Source: Juglans regia (Eukaryota > Streptophyta > Magnoliopsida > Fagales > Juglandaceae). From it: a stretch of DNA of 64,000 nucleotides. Below, in pieces: positions 24,280 to 35,662 of the stretch. A program made the translations under genes and the position numbers. The stretch covers positions 16,219,798 to 16,283,797 of the forward strand of contig NC_049914.1 of NCBI RefSeq assembly GCF_001411555.2, read 5' to 3'. The notes under the pieces are model-generated. The model did no database searches, had not been told where the DNA came from, and saw nothing but the letters and a program-made list of their open reading frames with translations. Position 1 is the first letter of the stretch. Every line of letters begins with the position of its first letter.

Positions 24280-24287
24280 TTCTTTAG

Positions 24288-24996
24288 TAGGGCTGCAAAT
24301 AGTCCGGTCCGGTTCGAGGATGGACCAAATATTTTCGGTCTATCATTTTTCCGGACTGGACCGGACCGAACACCCAAAGGGATCAGCTATCGGTCCGGTC
24401 TGGTCCAGTCGATCCGGCCTAATTGTTTTTTATTTTTTAAATAATTAATAAAAAAATTATTTGAAATACTAAATTAAATTAAGTGACTTATTAATATGGA
24501 TTATGTAACAAACTCAATAAAAAAATATTTTATATAGTCAATGATAATAAATTAGATGAAAATTATATTATTAATTTATATAATTACTATATAATTAAAA
24601 AATTGATATTATATATTAGTTAATTCATAGAATATTAACAAGTGTTAATAACATATTTAAAATTTTATATTGTTAATAGTGATAGGTTAGATGAAGATAT
24701 ATATAAAATATTGTTAATTTATAGAATATTAACAAGTATTAATAATATATTTAAAAATTTATATTGTTAATTGTACAATTATTATATATAAAATACATAT
24801 AAAAAATATATTTTTTTTTATTTTTCATTCGGTCCGATCCGGTTTGGTCTGGAAAAACCCTAGACCGTGGACTGGACCGAAACTTTTCGGTCCTCTAAAA
24901 TGTGGACCGGACTGGACCGGTCTAAGTCTCAGTCCGATCCAGTCCGGACCAAAAAGGTCAGTCCGTTCGGTCCGACCGGACCGTTTATCACCCCTA
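24288..24996. mobile_element. Non-autonomous hAT element (MITE), 709 bp
   Basis: A perfect 8-bp duplication, ttctttag, flanks it at 24280-24287 and 24997-25004; this length is the hAT signature. The ends are inverted repeats starting TAGGGCTGCAAATAGTCC on the left and TAGGGGTGATAAACGGTCC on the complementary right end. About 130-170 bases at each end are dense in GGTCCGG/CCGGACC-like words on both strands, which could be transposase-binding sites. The centre is very AT-rich and holds a tandem duplication with a 94-base period (24621 and 24715). It has no coding capacity. Confidence 0.92.
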
Positions 24997-25004
24997 TTCT
25001 TTAG

Positions 25005-25279
25005 TGATTAGTTATTCACGGCCCATGTAAGAGTCATCATGTTTATGAGCGAGCCAGGGGCTCTCTTGAAGCTTGATATAATATATTTTCTAGTTTCTCT
25101 CTTCTTCTATTGGAGGCAAGGTCAACTTCGAATTTGACCAATTTTTTTTACTCTTTTTCACAATTTTTATTCACCCAAACACCTACTATTGTGTATATTA
25201 TAAAAATCTAGATTCGATTAGATACTAGAAATTGCTTAAAATATCAATAAATAGTAATAAAATAATTTATAAATAATAG
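25005..25279. other. Spacer, no gene
   Basis: Ordinary AT-rich sequence between two MITEs. No feature was recognised. Confidence 0.5.
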
Positions 25280-25454
25280 AAGAGTAATGCTAGATAGAAG
25301 CCACTATAGCAGTGCATACTTTGCACTCACTGTGTGACTGCTTCTAGTTGATTGTTTCTAACACTTACTTGGAGAGATGTGTAGTCTAGATGATGCCACA
25401 TCATGTGTGCAAAATTTATATTTTTAAGATTGACTTCTATCTATATTTATTCTT
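25280..25454. mobile_element. Small MITE-like inverted-repeat element
   Basis: The ends form an imperfect 24-base inverted repeat sharing the block TAGATAGAAG (left AAGAGTAATGCTAGATAGAA; complementary right AAGAATAAATATAGATAGAA), with 19 of 24 positions matching. The wording aatgctagata is common at MITE ends in woody plants. A target duplication could not be decided. An A-run of about 18 bases follows at 25478. Confidence 0.5.
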
Positions 25455-25573
25455 ATAAAAAATAACTTATCAACTTCAAAAAAAAAAAAAAAAAAGTAAA
25501 TTACTACTGGTCTGATTTTCAGTCAGCCCACGAGTTCCCAGTCTGCCATTAGGCCCAGTACCCCCCATCCCCC

Positions 25574-25864
25574 TTGACCGCATTTCACAAACGACGGGGA
25601 ATTCCGAGTCCTGACTCCCACGGGGCCACGAACCAATTGGGAAACGAACAGGTCAAAGTTTTGAACCATAAACTCACTTATGGGGTATGTGGGACCCACA
25701 TCCAAAATTATATTCATTGATTTCTCTATTCACCCAACGGCAACAGGAAACGACTTTCTTCTATTTGATTTTGACCAAGAAGAAGAAGGAAGAGCAGCCA
25801 CCATCGTCGAAGCCCTAATCAAATATGAAAGGCCTTTCTAGTTTCTTCTACTGCTTCTTTGACC
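25574..25864 (+). promoter_or_regulatory. W-box cluster upstream of the kinase gene
   Basis: Four TTGACC hexamers, the W-box core bound by WRKY factors, lie at 25574-25579, 25651-25656 (minus strand), 25771-25776 and 25859-25864. About 0.15 would be expected by chance in 300 bp on both strands. The last may lie in the 5' UTR. No certain TATA box is seen; aattatattc near 25706 is a weak candidate. Confidence 0.5.
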
Positions 25865-25956
25865 TTTACTTCTTGCGCTTATCCCACCCTGTCTATTTCC
25901 CTTGCTTTCATTTTTTCTACGGGTCTTGGAGACTGCTCCGTCTCCCTCAATCTACA

Positions 25957-28900
25957 ATGGGAAACTGCTTCCGGAGACCCGCCAAGTGTGCTCATGCTTC
26001 TTCTTCCAATTTTTCCGGTAACTCCATTCATTTTTCCTTACCCAATTCTTCTGTTTCTCTTCTGTAATCTTTACTGCTGTATTTTCTATACGAACACCGA
26101 CGGCTATCTCGTTGCTGAACTGTTTGTATCTAGTCCATTTCGGTTGAAATATGCAAGACCTCGGTATCGAGGATATGAGCTTAAAAAATTGATACTTGAA
26201 AATTTAGAGGGAATTTTTATAGATCAGAGTATTTGGAAATTGCCGCTAATCAACGTATTTTTAAATAAGAGTATTTGGAACTTTTTGAGTGATAGAATAT
26301 GCGACCTGGGATTTTAATGTCGTTTTTCATTCCATGATTTTCTAGCATGTTATATCTGATTCCATGATCTTAGATTCTTATTTGTAAAAGAAGCTTTTTC
26401 TCTTTTCTGGGTTTTGTTTCCAACATGCTATTTTCTTTTAAACCCAACTCTCTCTCGTTCTTTTTCAGGAAATGAAAAGCCTAATTGTAAGGCAAAGCAG
26501 GATTCCACAACTTCCAGTGAGCAAACACCTTTGGGAAATTCGAGCACATCCTTTATAATATCCAAGGCTGATACATCTCTCAACGGCCATCCCAAGTCCT
26601 TTGTATTTAGTGATCTCAAGAATGCAACCAAGAGTTTCCGCCCAGAAAATTTACTTGGAGAGGGAGGGTTCGGGTGCGTCTTTAAAGGATGGATTGATGA
26701 GAACACTTTCGCTCCCACTAAACCAGGAACTGGGATAGTAGTTGCAATAAAGAGACTCAAGCCAGAGAGCTTTCAAGGCCACAAGGAATGGCTTGTATGT
26801 GCTATGTGGATTGTAGAAGTAAGCTGTTTTCTTCCCTTTTGGACCTTAACCAAAACTTAACACTGTGGTCTTTTCTGGACCTTTCAAATTGGCAGGCAGA
26901 AGTTAACTATCTAGGGCAGCTTCACCATGAAAATCTCATGAAGCTCATTGGTTACTGTTCAGAGTCTGAGAACAGGCTCCTTGTATACGAGTTTATGCCT
27001 AAAGGAAGCTTGGAGAATCATTTATTTAGAAGTAAGTACATTCCCTTCCAAGAAAATGTTTACCCGCCCTGTTCTTGTTTTTTAATTATTTTATATTCTT
27101 CCCTCAAGTTATGTTTTAGTAAAACTCTCTTCGCTGTCTTCTGCCGTTTAGTCTATAAGCACAAACAAGTAAAATATGTGTGCTTGTTTGATTTTATGTG
27201 TTTTTTCGTTTTATTGATTTTCTTCTTTCCGTAATTGGGAAACAAGTGAACGAGTGGTATCTGTTGCAGCAGACGATACTTCAGAGATTATAGATATAGA
27301 GAATAAATGCCTGTTTAAAGTGTTTCTTTCCAAAGAAAGGGGGCAAAATACAATGCTAGAAGAGGCTGTTGAATTAGTATCACTTGCAATGTGGGTAGGC
27401 AGTAGTTAGCAAAAATACAAGTTGAAATTATAGATATAGAGAATAAATGCCTGTTTCAAGTGCTTCTTTCCAAAGAAAAGGAGCAAAATACAATGCTAGA
27501 AGAGGCTGTTGATTGTATCACTTGCAATGTGGGTAGAATGTAGTTTGCATGAAATGCAAGTTGACTTGTTTCTTTCCCCTGAGCAAATGAGTTGAAAAGT
27601 ACATACAGAAAAATGACTTGTTTCCTCAGTTTGCATCCCAAGCATTTAAGGAAATGTCTACCTATAATTTCCTGAGTTTGTAGTGAACTTTCCATATTAG
27701 ACATCCGCCTAATGGATTATAGAGTTTCCATAAGATTAAGCTAGCCACCTACTAAAGGAAGTGGAAGTTAGACCTTATTCTTCAGAGTGCAAAAAAGAGA
27801 AATCAATGATGGTGGGGGGAATAGGGACAGAAAACAAATCATTGACAAACCCAACTCTTCATCAATTTACCAACTCTTCACAGAATAAATTATTCTAAGC
27901 ATGAGAACCAATATCCACTTGAAAGCTTGGACTATCTTGGAACAAGTCTGGTAATTATGGTTGATAATTTTTCCAGAGATGTGAAACAGACTTTTTTATT
28001 ATTATTTGGATGTAGAAAATTAACACGTAGTTGGATCCGATTTCAGTAAAATCTTTCTCAAAAACATGTTAAAGTGGCAAGAATGTCAAGGGACACGATG
28101 TTTCAAAATTCATTTTACTGAAAGCAAAAATTCTGTAGACAACAGTTTATACTGTCCCCAGGAATCAAAGATAAGTTTTTTGAAATGCGTTCCTGACATG
28201 CTACAATACCATTTCTTGTTTCATGATATTTCTGAAGAATAGAGATTATGAACTTAGATAATTCACTCTTAATTAATAATACAAGGACCATTGTTTTGTT
28301 GTTTTGCAGAAGGAGTTCAACCTCTTGCTTGGGCTACACGAATGAATATTGCAATTGGTGTTGCACGAGGATTGGCCTTCTTGCATAGTTTAGATGCCAA
28401 TGTAATCTTCCGTGATTTAAAGGCTTCTAACATTCTACTCGACTCGGTATGATAAAATGCTGAAATGTTTCATTTTGGGTTTAGAAGTTTGGCAGATATC
28501 TGCCACGTAAGTTATTATGCCTGACCGATTAGTGTTAGCATTTTTTAGGATTTCAATGCAAAGCTTTCAGATTTTGGTTTAGCAAGGGATGGACCAACAG
28601 GAGATAATACCCATGTTTCGACCAGAGTTGTGGGAACCCAGGGATATGCTGCCCCAGAATATGTAGCCACAGGTAAACATTAGCTTTATGTCTAATCTTT
28701 GACTGGCTTGTCTTTATCAACAGATTATATTTATGGATACCCCTGTTTTATTCTTTTTGTGCCTGCGGGGAGGGAAGGGGGAAGGGGGAGAGACGGAATC
28801 ATTTTTTTTTTCTTGTGCAAACCAGGAAAAGAAGACAAGCAAAAAGAAATGAAAAACTATAAAAGATTACATAAGAGATCCGATACCACAGCTATCCTGA

Positions 28901-30513
28901 AAAACTGCGTAGTGTTTGTTTATTTACATATTTTGGCTTAATATTACCTCATAGAGAGGCTAGAGCATGGGCTGCCCCAACCGGTATTGTGAACATTCTT
29001 CAGAAGCTTAAGTTAAAGAACAATCACACTTGCTTCTAATATACTATACAAGGAACTAAAGGCCCAACCTTTGGGAGAGCTGGAACATTAGTTTTTTGTA
29101 TTCTCTTGCAAAGCAGGAGAATAAAGCAAAAGCAAAAAGAAACCCAAAAACTAAAACATAAGAGATCCCACGCCACAGCTGTTCTAAACAACTGCATACA
29201 TATTTTGGCTGAAAACTAGCTCATAGAAAGGATATAAACTGAAGATGGTGCAGGGGGGGTCCCTGACGCTGATAATGGCTAGGGCATGGCCTGCCCTAGC
29301 TAGTATCATGAAAATTCCTTGGAAGCTTCAGTAAAAGAACAATCAAACTTGCTTCTAATATGCTATACAAGGAATTCTAGGCCCAACCTTGATCTGAATG
29401 TCTCCCCATTTCCGAGCTTCTCCTTATTATACTGCAGTAATATTCCCCCACTTCAAAGAAGCAGTAGGGTGGCTGCGCTAACCCCATAAAGCCTTGGGAT
29501 AGAACACGTCTTTCTAGGCAGTAATCAATATGAAGTCTAGAGGAACCAGCTACCAGGCTGTACTTTTTCAAGGCCTCACCTGCCTTCTATTTGTTGTCTG
29601 CACGTATTTTTATCTTTTTATCTAGTAGAGACTCCAACATTTTCACTTTCTTTCCACCATTTTCTTGTGGATTTGTACAGTGTGGGAAAATTTCCCCATT
29701 CTGGTGGGAGTAAACCAGTTGCACTTTCTTGTCTTTCTGCTTTATACTTTTCTGAGTTTGTCTCTATGAACTAGAAATGAGGTTTAGAGTTCGGTTTTAT
29801 TGAAAAAATAATAAATAGGAAAAGAATGCTAGAAGAGAAAAAGAAAATTAAAGTAGCAGAACTGCTACAATTTACAAATGAAACAAATGTTGGATGCAGT
29901 TTCTCCGTTTGAATTTTGTTTTATTTTTCCTTTTTTTTTTTAATAAAATGAAAAGAAAGCAAACAACTGTGATGAGATATAACGTGCACTGTTCTCTATG
30001 TTTTGTTGTCATTTTCTATACCATCTTTTCCTTGCTCGTGTAGTAGATAAAGAGGAATATACATTCATGAATCATGATGAGTAAACATTACAAGCTACTC
30101 TGCCCCTTTTGATGAACTGGTTAAACCAAACAGGTCACTTGACTCCAAAGAGTGATGTTTACAGCTTTGGGGTCGTCTTATTAGAGTTACTGTCAGGAAA
30201 ACGGGCTATGGATGATGATAGAGCTGGATTTGTAGAGGAAACCTTGGTGGATTGGGCGAAACCATTTTTGAATGACAGCAGACGAGTTTTGAGGATTATG
30301 GATACCAGGTTGGGGGGTCAGTACTCCAAGAAAGGGGCCCAAGCTGCAGCTGCACTTGCATTACAATGCCTTCACAGAGATCCCAAGAATAGGCCTTCTA
30401 TGGTTGATGTTCTATCCAACTTGGAACGACTCCCCACATCGAATGTTGTTTCCAGGAGCGCCCAGGCTAAGGTTGATCATCACAGGGTCAAGCATTTGAG
30501 TCACTCCCACTAG
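25957..30513 (+). CDS. Receptor-like cytoplasmic kinase, PBS1-like (RLCK-VII type)
   Basis: A Ser/Thr kinase built from six exons: 25957-26017, 26469-26794, 26896-27031, 28310-28446, 28549-28672 and 30134-30513. All introns are GT-AG, and phases agree to give 387 residues and a TAG stop, a usual PBL length. The start MGNC gives Gly2 for N-myristoylation and Cys4 for possible palmitoylation, so plasma-membrane attachment is likely. Residues 65-77 carry the typical [13 protein letters not shown] lead-in. The kinase domain runs from about 78 to 350: Gly loop GEGGFG (84-89), Lys115 in VVAIK, Glu131 in helix C, RD motif in [10 protein letters not shown] (Asp210), DFG at 228-230 and the APE region GYAAPEYV. 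The intron after residue 261 is 1.46 kb. Relatives such as PBL3 and BIK1 relay signals from surface receptors; that role is inferred here. All key residues are intact. Confidence 0.93.
27287..27566 (+). repeat. 140-bp tandem duplication in the third intron of the kinase gene
   Basis: Two units of 140 bases start at 27287 and 27427 (attatagatatagagaataa...), with scattered substitutions and small indels. Shared internal words include ctttccaaagaaa, caatgctagaagaggctgtt and cttgcaatgtgggtag. It lies wholly inside the 1278-bp intron 27032-28309 and does not touch the splice sites. Confidence 0.9.
28810..29390 (+). repeat. Roughly 290-bp diverged duplication in the fifth intron
   Basis: Copy 1 is about 28810-29075 and copy 2 about 29100-29390, in the same direction. 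Shared words include cataagagatcc, ccacagct, acatattttggct, gaacaatca and cttgcttctaatat.ctata with caaggaa. Copy 2 contains an extra stretch near 29235-29275. Both lie in the intron 28673-30133. Confidence 0.8.
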
Positions 30514-31549
30514 ACAACAATTGAACTCAAACAAACTATGTATGTATGCAGATAGCCACTTGGTTCTTTTGTTTCCTTCAAAAAAAAAAAAAATGGAAGG
30601 CTTATTGTTAGAGAATTATTTGCTACTTGAGTCTGTAAATTTTTTCATGTGCTACTGTGAGTGATTAATTAAGGATCAAAGTCATCTACAAATTTCTGTC
30701 CGAATAATTCTTAACTCGGAGAGAAGATAAGGATAACATGCAAGTCCTATCATGTTTAAACTAGGATCCACACTGCTTATAGGCAACATTCATATTGTAG
30801 GAGTCACATATTATGTTTCTCTCTCTCTAAATTATAGATAATATAGGACATACTGTAGGAGCCACCGTTACTGTCCCCTCCGCACCCTGTTCAGCCCTCG
30901 AATGTGATTATAATACTTCGAGCATAAGATATATATTATGACGCTTTCCAAAGATACTTAAAGCCATAAAATGTTTCTGGATTATTATAAACATCTCGAG
31001 TTAAGATACAAACTATGTCCAAAACTAACCACATACATCGACATTATAGGATACATTGTTTGGATGTTGACAAAGGTACCTGGCCAAGACTTTATCACTT
31101 CTCATTACATGACTTAAAATAAACAGGTTTGAATTTGATATAAATGAATTTAGGTCAAACCGGATTGACAACGATATAAAACGACTAATAAATACGTCAA
31201 TTAAGAGTTGATGATTTGTATAATTTTTTTATATTTTATCACTTTTTAATTTTAAATTTTACTCTAATTTTATTTATTTTTATTGATTTTAGGCTTTATT
31301 ATTATTATTTTATTTTATTTCAGATTTTAGAAAAATAAAAATCCAAATTTTATAAATCCATCATCTAGAAATTTGTTGTCAATTAAATGAAGAGTTTGAA
31401 AAATAAAACCAGAGGCAGGTTTTATGGAATGGAGCGTCAGACGTGGAGCAATACGCGTGGGGCCCTTTTGGTTTTGACTTGGAAATGAGATGCAAAGCTG
31501 CAGTTTGACTTGGCATGCAATACGGTGAAGGAAGCGAGCTTTAGGCATA
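30514..31549. other. 3' UTR and downstream spacer of the kinase gene
   Basis: The first few hundred bases after the stop are presumably 3' UTR; no single poly(A) signal stands out. No other gene was found up to 31549. Confidence 0.5.
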
Positions 31550-31726
31550 GTTTGTTTTGAAAAAATATCTCATAATTTTTTTAATTTTTAATATAAAATA
31601 AAATAAATAATTTAATTTTTTTAAATTTTAAAATAAAAATAATATTAAAAAATATATTTTAATAATATTTTATTTAATTTTTTAATTTTAATCTTATTTT
31701 ATTTCATCTCATTTTCAAAAACAAAC
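31550..31726. mobile_element. AT-rich foldback MITE
   Basis: The ends are an inverted repeat: left GTTTGTTTTGAAAA and, complementary, right GTTTGTTTTTGAAAA, both followed by short ATCTCA/ATGAGAT-like words. The interior (31573-31700) is nearly all A and T and itself largely self-complementary, so the whole could fold into a hairpin. No target duplication could be fixed. Confidence 0.6.
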
Positions 31727-32095
31727 GAAGCTGGGCTCTAAAGTCTAATCAACGTGCTACGCGGAAAAGCAGGATTGGCATGCGGGACGAAAAGCTGGAA
31801 CGGATTGGAGTGGATTCGAAATTTAATTTGCTTTTTGCACGCACGGACGTAGGGGATTCTCTTGTTTTATTGGTTGGAGGACGCAAGCGAAAAAGAGAAA
31901 AGAAGAAAAAATTTGGAAGAAAAACTGAAGAGGAGGCGTACGAAACAAAATTGACGAGGACGACACTGCGGATTACGACTGAGACACGGAGTGATTGGAG
32001 CATTTTTTTTCCATTCTCTCTCAAAAAAATTATGATAAATTTATTTATGTTGAATTTAATTTTTATTATAAATTAATTTTTTTTATTTTAAAAAA
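31727..32095. other. Spacer with an overlapping ORF pair, no gene called
   Basis: A 98-codon plus-strand frame at 31780 and a 91-codon minus-strand frame overlap each other. Neither has a recognisable motif; the plus frame is Lys/Arg-rich low complexity. I see no gene. Confidence 0.45.
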
Positions 32096-32400
32096 GATGT
32101 AATCTAATTCTAAACTATGTTTATTTTTTTATTCTAATTTAAAATAATTATTTTTTATATTTGTCTGATTTATTCTGAGCTCATTGCTTTTAATTAACTG
32201 TCCATTAATTAGATGAGTTGAATCTTGTGATTTACTGTCGAAAGAGAGAATTATAAGATAGATCTTGGATAATTCTGCATAGGTAAATATAGAGATCGAA
32301 AGACTTGTATGAACTTATGTAGTATTAAAATCATTGATCTTATTACTTTCTTGCTTTATTAATTTGCATACTCTTGTGTAAAATGATGAACAATAATAAT
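32096..32400 (+). repeat. Athila-type LTR fragment
   Basis: It aligns in reverse with about 40985-41275, inside the right LTR of the gypsy element at 35217-42015. Shared words include gatgtaatctaattt/c, attaattagatga, ttgtgattt, cttggata, gcataggtaaatatag and the ending tttgcatactcttgtgtaaa. It is a truncated LTR in the opposite orientation to that element. Confidence 0.8.
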
Positions 32401-32960
32401 TTTTAATCTCGTCCCAGCTATTATGTGTTGGGCCAAATTCTCGTCCCAGCCTAGCCCTATCAGGCCAATTGACCCGTTGGGGCTTCATTAAGTCAGGTTT
32501 CCTTTACACAATTTGGCAGGAACAAACAACAGGCCAAAGGGCCTCTCTATAGGGAAAAGGTCGACCCATCGAGAAAGGGATGGAAAATCAAGGTGGTCGT
32601 GCAAATACACCCTAGTGGAGTACAGCCAAAAGAAGCCGACGCTGTCGAAGTAGGTCAACCATTTCGGCTAAATCGATCAGGGTTCAAGTCAGGTCGGAGT
32701 GGGCCCCCATGCCTCAAGCTTGGGAGGGGTTGTCACATTAAATGCAATGAAGTACCCTATCAAGAAATCAGCCATGTCAGGCCATGCTGATCGGAAGATT
32801 AGGAGGGTTACTGCATTAAATACTATGACATGCTACCCCAATAAGAGCTCAATCAGATTGCTTAGGAAGAGAAGACAACACTCACCTCCGAGCGGGATAC
32901 AAATAGAGAAAAAAGGAAAGAAAGTAAAGTAACTCTTTCTTTGGCTTTCTCCTAAGAATA
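32401..32960 (+). repeat. Gypsy LTR-like fragment with cattaaatgcaatg motif
   Basis: Non-coding sequence with wording seen in Tat-lineage LTRs: gtcacattaaatgcaatgaa, a second cattaaat near 32815, and a transcript-leader-like purine run near 32900-32940. The motif cattaaatgcaatg also occurs at 62163, in the fragment interrupted by the giant LTR there. The lineage is inferred from wording only. Confidence 0.45.
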
Positions 32961-35076
32961 ATAATAAAAAAAAGATGTTTAAAAAAAGACTGATAAAGGC
33001 ATCAGAGGCGATTCCCGCCACCACCTTGAGCTGTTTTCTTTATCTGGTCCCAAGTTAGAGATGTGAAAGGTGTGCAAAATATGTCATCAACATTATGTAT
33101 AATTGGTTTTGGTATTAATCATAAAATACTTTATCATGAATCTAGTTGTAATATTAATGATTCATATCATTATCCTTGTATTACATGCAAAATTATATTA
33201 ATTAGGTAAAAATAAATATACGTGTTAGCTCTATCTATTTATATGAAACAAATTGGATTAGGTCATATTCAGGTTAATCCAATAAGAGTTGATTATTATA
33301 TGGATCATGTTGTGTCAAATCTATCTAGGTCGTGTTAGGGTTTTAGGGTAATTAAACAAGTCGAGTTTGGGTTGATCTATACACTCATGACTTGACACGA
33401 TATGAAGAGAACCTATTAGACTAAAAAGTGAAGCATTTTGTGCATATTAGATGCTAACATTTAAAATGTTTCGTATAGTGATGGGACTTGGAGCTAAGGC
33501 AGTATAGCCTTCTAAAAACATACGCCTATTAATAAAGCTTACATACGCCTATTAATAAAGCTTGAGGCTTATGGCCAAAATCTCATTTTCCCACTTTGTT
33601 TTGCTCTAAAACATAATAGATCTCTGGTTTTGGGTGATCGAATGAGAGTTCTAAGAACCAAATTTCAGGGTGAATATCCTCTTCTATATGTCATTTTCTT
33701 TCCTTTGAGGATGAACTTAGTTTAGGACTAATGCCTCAATATGATCATTTTGTGCAAGAACATAATGTTTATAGTCACATTTTCGGAGAAACACATGTTC
33801 TCTCTTCATATATCAAGACTCATGTTGGAATTTGATATTTTTACAAGTGTTTAACCACATAACTTGTGGAATGTTGTCAAATGAAACTTGTGTTGGATTT
33901 TGAACCCAAAATATTTGAGTTGTAATAGTCTCTAAGGTTTCTCATTCGGAAATTGCTCAGTCTCATTTTGATACATTTCGCAAAAATTTAAAAATGTAAA
34001 TCAAAGTAAAAGCGGCCTAGACACTATCCAAAATTTGTTCTTCTAGAAGTCTATTACAAGAATGAAAAAAAAGTCTATGCACTCCCAGGATTAGTCGGGA
34101 CGTTGTTCCTGGACACCCAGTGCCAATAAAAAATAAAAAAGAAAAAAAAAATAGAACCACAATGCTCTACCAAAATAAGTCACCCCTTCCAGCATTTTTT
34201 TTTAGGTCAGGAGTTCGCCCTCTGGAATCCACCACCGCATCCAGGGTTGGGGCTCCTATCCGTGTGCCGGGGTGTGGGGTGGACCCATGGTTTGTTCATC
34301 CCCATGTCCACTGCCCACCCACGATCTCAGCCAAAAAAAAGAAATTCAAACACATGGTGGAAATGAATAAAGTTACAAAATATTACAAAAACAACAAACT
34401 ACCACACAAAAATACCTTCAAATTGGAAACAATGAACAAACTAACAAAGTTATAAAATACAAAATACCACAACAACAACAATGAAAAAAGTTAAACTAAC
34501 CCTCCCCCCCTCCCCCCAAAAAAAATGACACGGTTTTCAGAGTTTATTTTTTTATTTTTAAAATATTCGTTACCAAAAGGACATCGTTTTGGTAATGAAT
34601 ATTTTTTTTAAATATATATATTTTCGGGTGCGGAGGGAGCCTGCCCACCCCTGCACCGTCTTTTCCTTGCGGGTGGATGGGATTTCTTGTGCCACCCAGG
34701 CAGGGCCAGGGCTGTGGACACGGGGTGGCAGAAGGCGGTGCCTAGCCACCCACCCCTAAATATGAGCCTATAAATTTATTTTAACTTTAAGGAACATGGG
34801 CAATGAAGGCTGGCATTTACGGCCAACCAAGTTTTATCGAGTAAGATGTTGCTTTTAGAAAATTTTAGTCCCTTTTCCATGACAAGAGTCTAGGTAACCA
34901 TATATAAAACTCATTCTCCTTGAAAAACATCTAGGGTGTAGGGGTTTTGAATGTGACTCTAGGTTGTCGATATAGTACACTCAACCACCATGTGGAGACA
35001 AACTCGGATTGATCGGAACTTAGTAAACTAAACTCAATTGTGGAACAACTATAGAGATTAAACTTGAGGTATATTT
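32961..35076. other. Long spacer, no gene; two GC-rich islets
   Basis: No supportable coding sequence in 2.1 kb. Short GC-rich stretches at 34200-34325 and 34625-34755 contain complementary words (gtgtggggtgg and ccacccaccc), which may mark a decayed inverted-repeat element. A homopyrimidine run (ccctcccccccctcccccc) lies near 34500. Confidence 0.45.
33518..33563 (+). repeat. Perfect 23-bp tandem duplication
   Basis: The 23-base unit beginning acatacgcctattaataaag occurs twice without a gap, at 33518 and 33541, with no mismatch seen. Confidence 0.95.
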
Positions 35077-35216
35077 TGTGACATCCTCAACCTCTACTTG
35101 GGATTTGACATTGATCGAAGCGTCGGAATATGCAACTCATGGTTATGTACTTATCGTACATTATAGTTAACACATAATGCACCTCGCATGTTTCTAGCAG
35201 TATGAATAAATCACAG
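35077..35216 (-). repeat. Giant-LTR family fragment (g), left part
   Basis: It begins TGTGACATCCTCAACC, contains cttgggatttgacattgatc and gcagtatg, and matches the start of 57118-57480 and, less closely, of 44576. It is read as the minus orientation of the family. The Athila-type element interrupts it at 35217, and the matching continuation appears at 42016. Confidence 0.7.
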
Positions 35217-35662
35217 TGATCGGTGAAAAAATGCAAGTGCACAACATCGTAGTTTTATAATAAAGTGATAAGAAGAGTGTCATCCTTAGGGATTGGTATC
35301 TTACTTTGACAATTACTGAAATTATACTAACCTCGACCTTATTTAGAAAAGTCACTAAGACTTTTGTAATTGCAATTTGAAATAAAATCAATTCAAAGAA
35401 AAATATTCAAAGGAAAGGAAAGTTGTTATTTAATGATTGAATCAATGAGAAAAAGAACTTCTAGAAAATCGATTTCATCAAATCCCTCGCTATCCTTTTC
35501 TCATCTAACTAATTGAAATTAAATTCTCTCTATTTGTTAGCAAATTCTCCAAAGTCATCCAAAAGCCTCTTTCGATAATCAATTGGATTTATTCTTGATC
35601 ATCATTTTACACAAGAGTATGCAAATTAATGGACATGAATGCATTAAGACCAAGGATTTTAA
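35217..35662 (-). repeat. 3' LTR of the gypsy element, truncated
   Basis: It matches 40596-41040 closely (shared cgtagttttataataaagtg, gataagaagagtgtcatcct, ccaaagtcatccaaaagcct). Homology stops at about 35662, so the inner two-thirds of this LTR has been lost or replaced. Confidence 0.9.
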
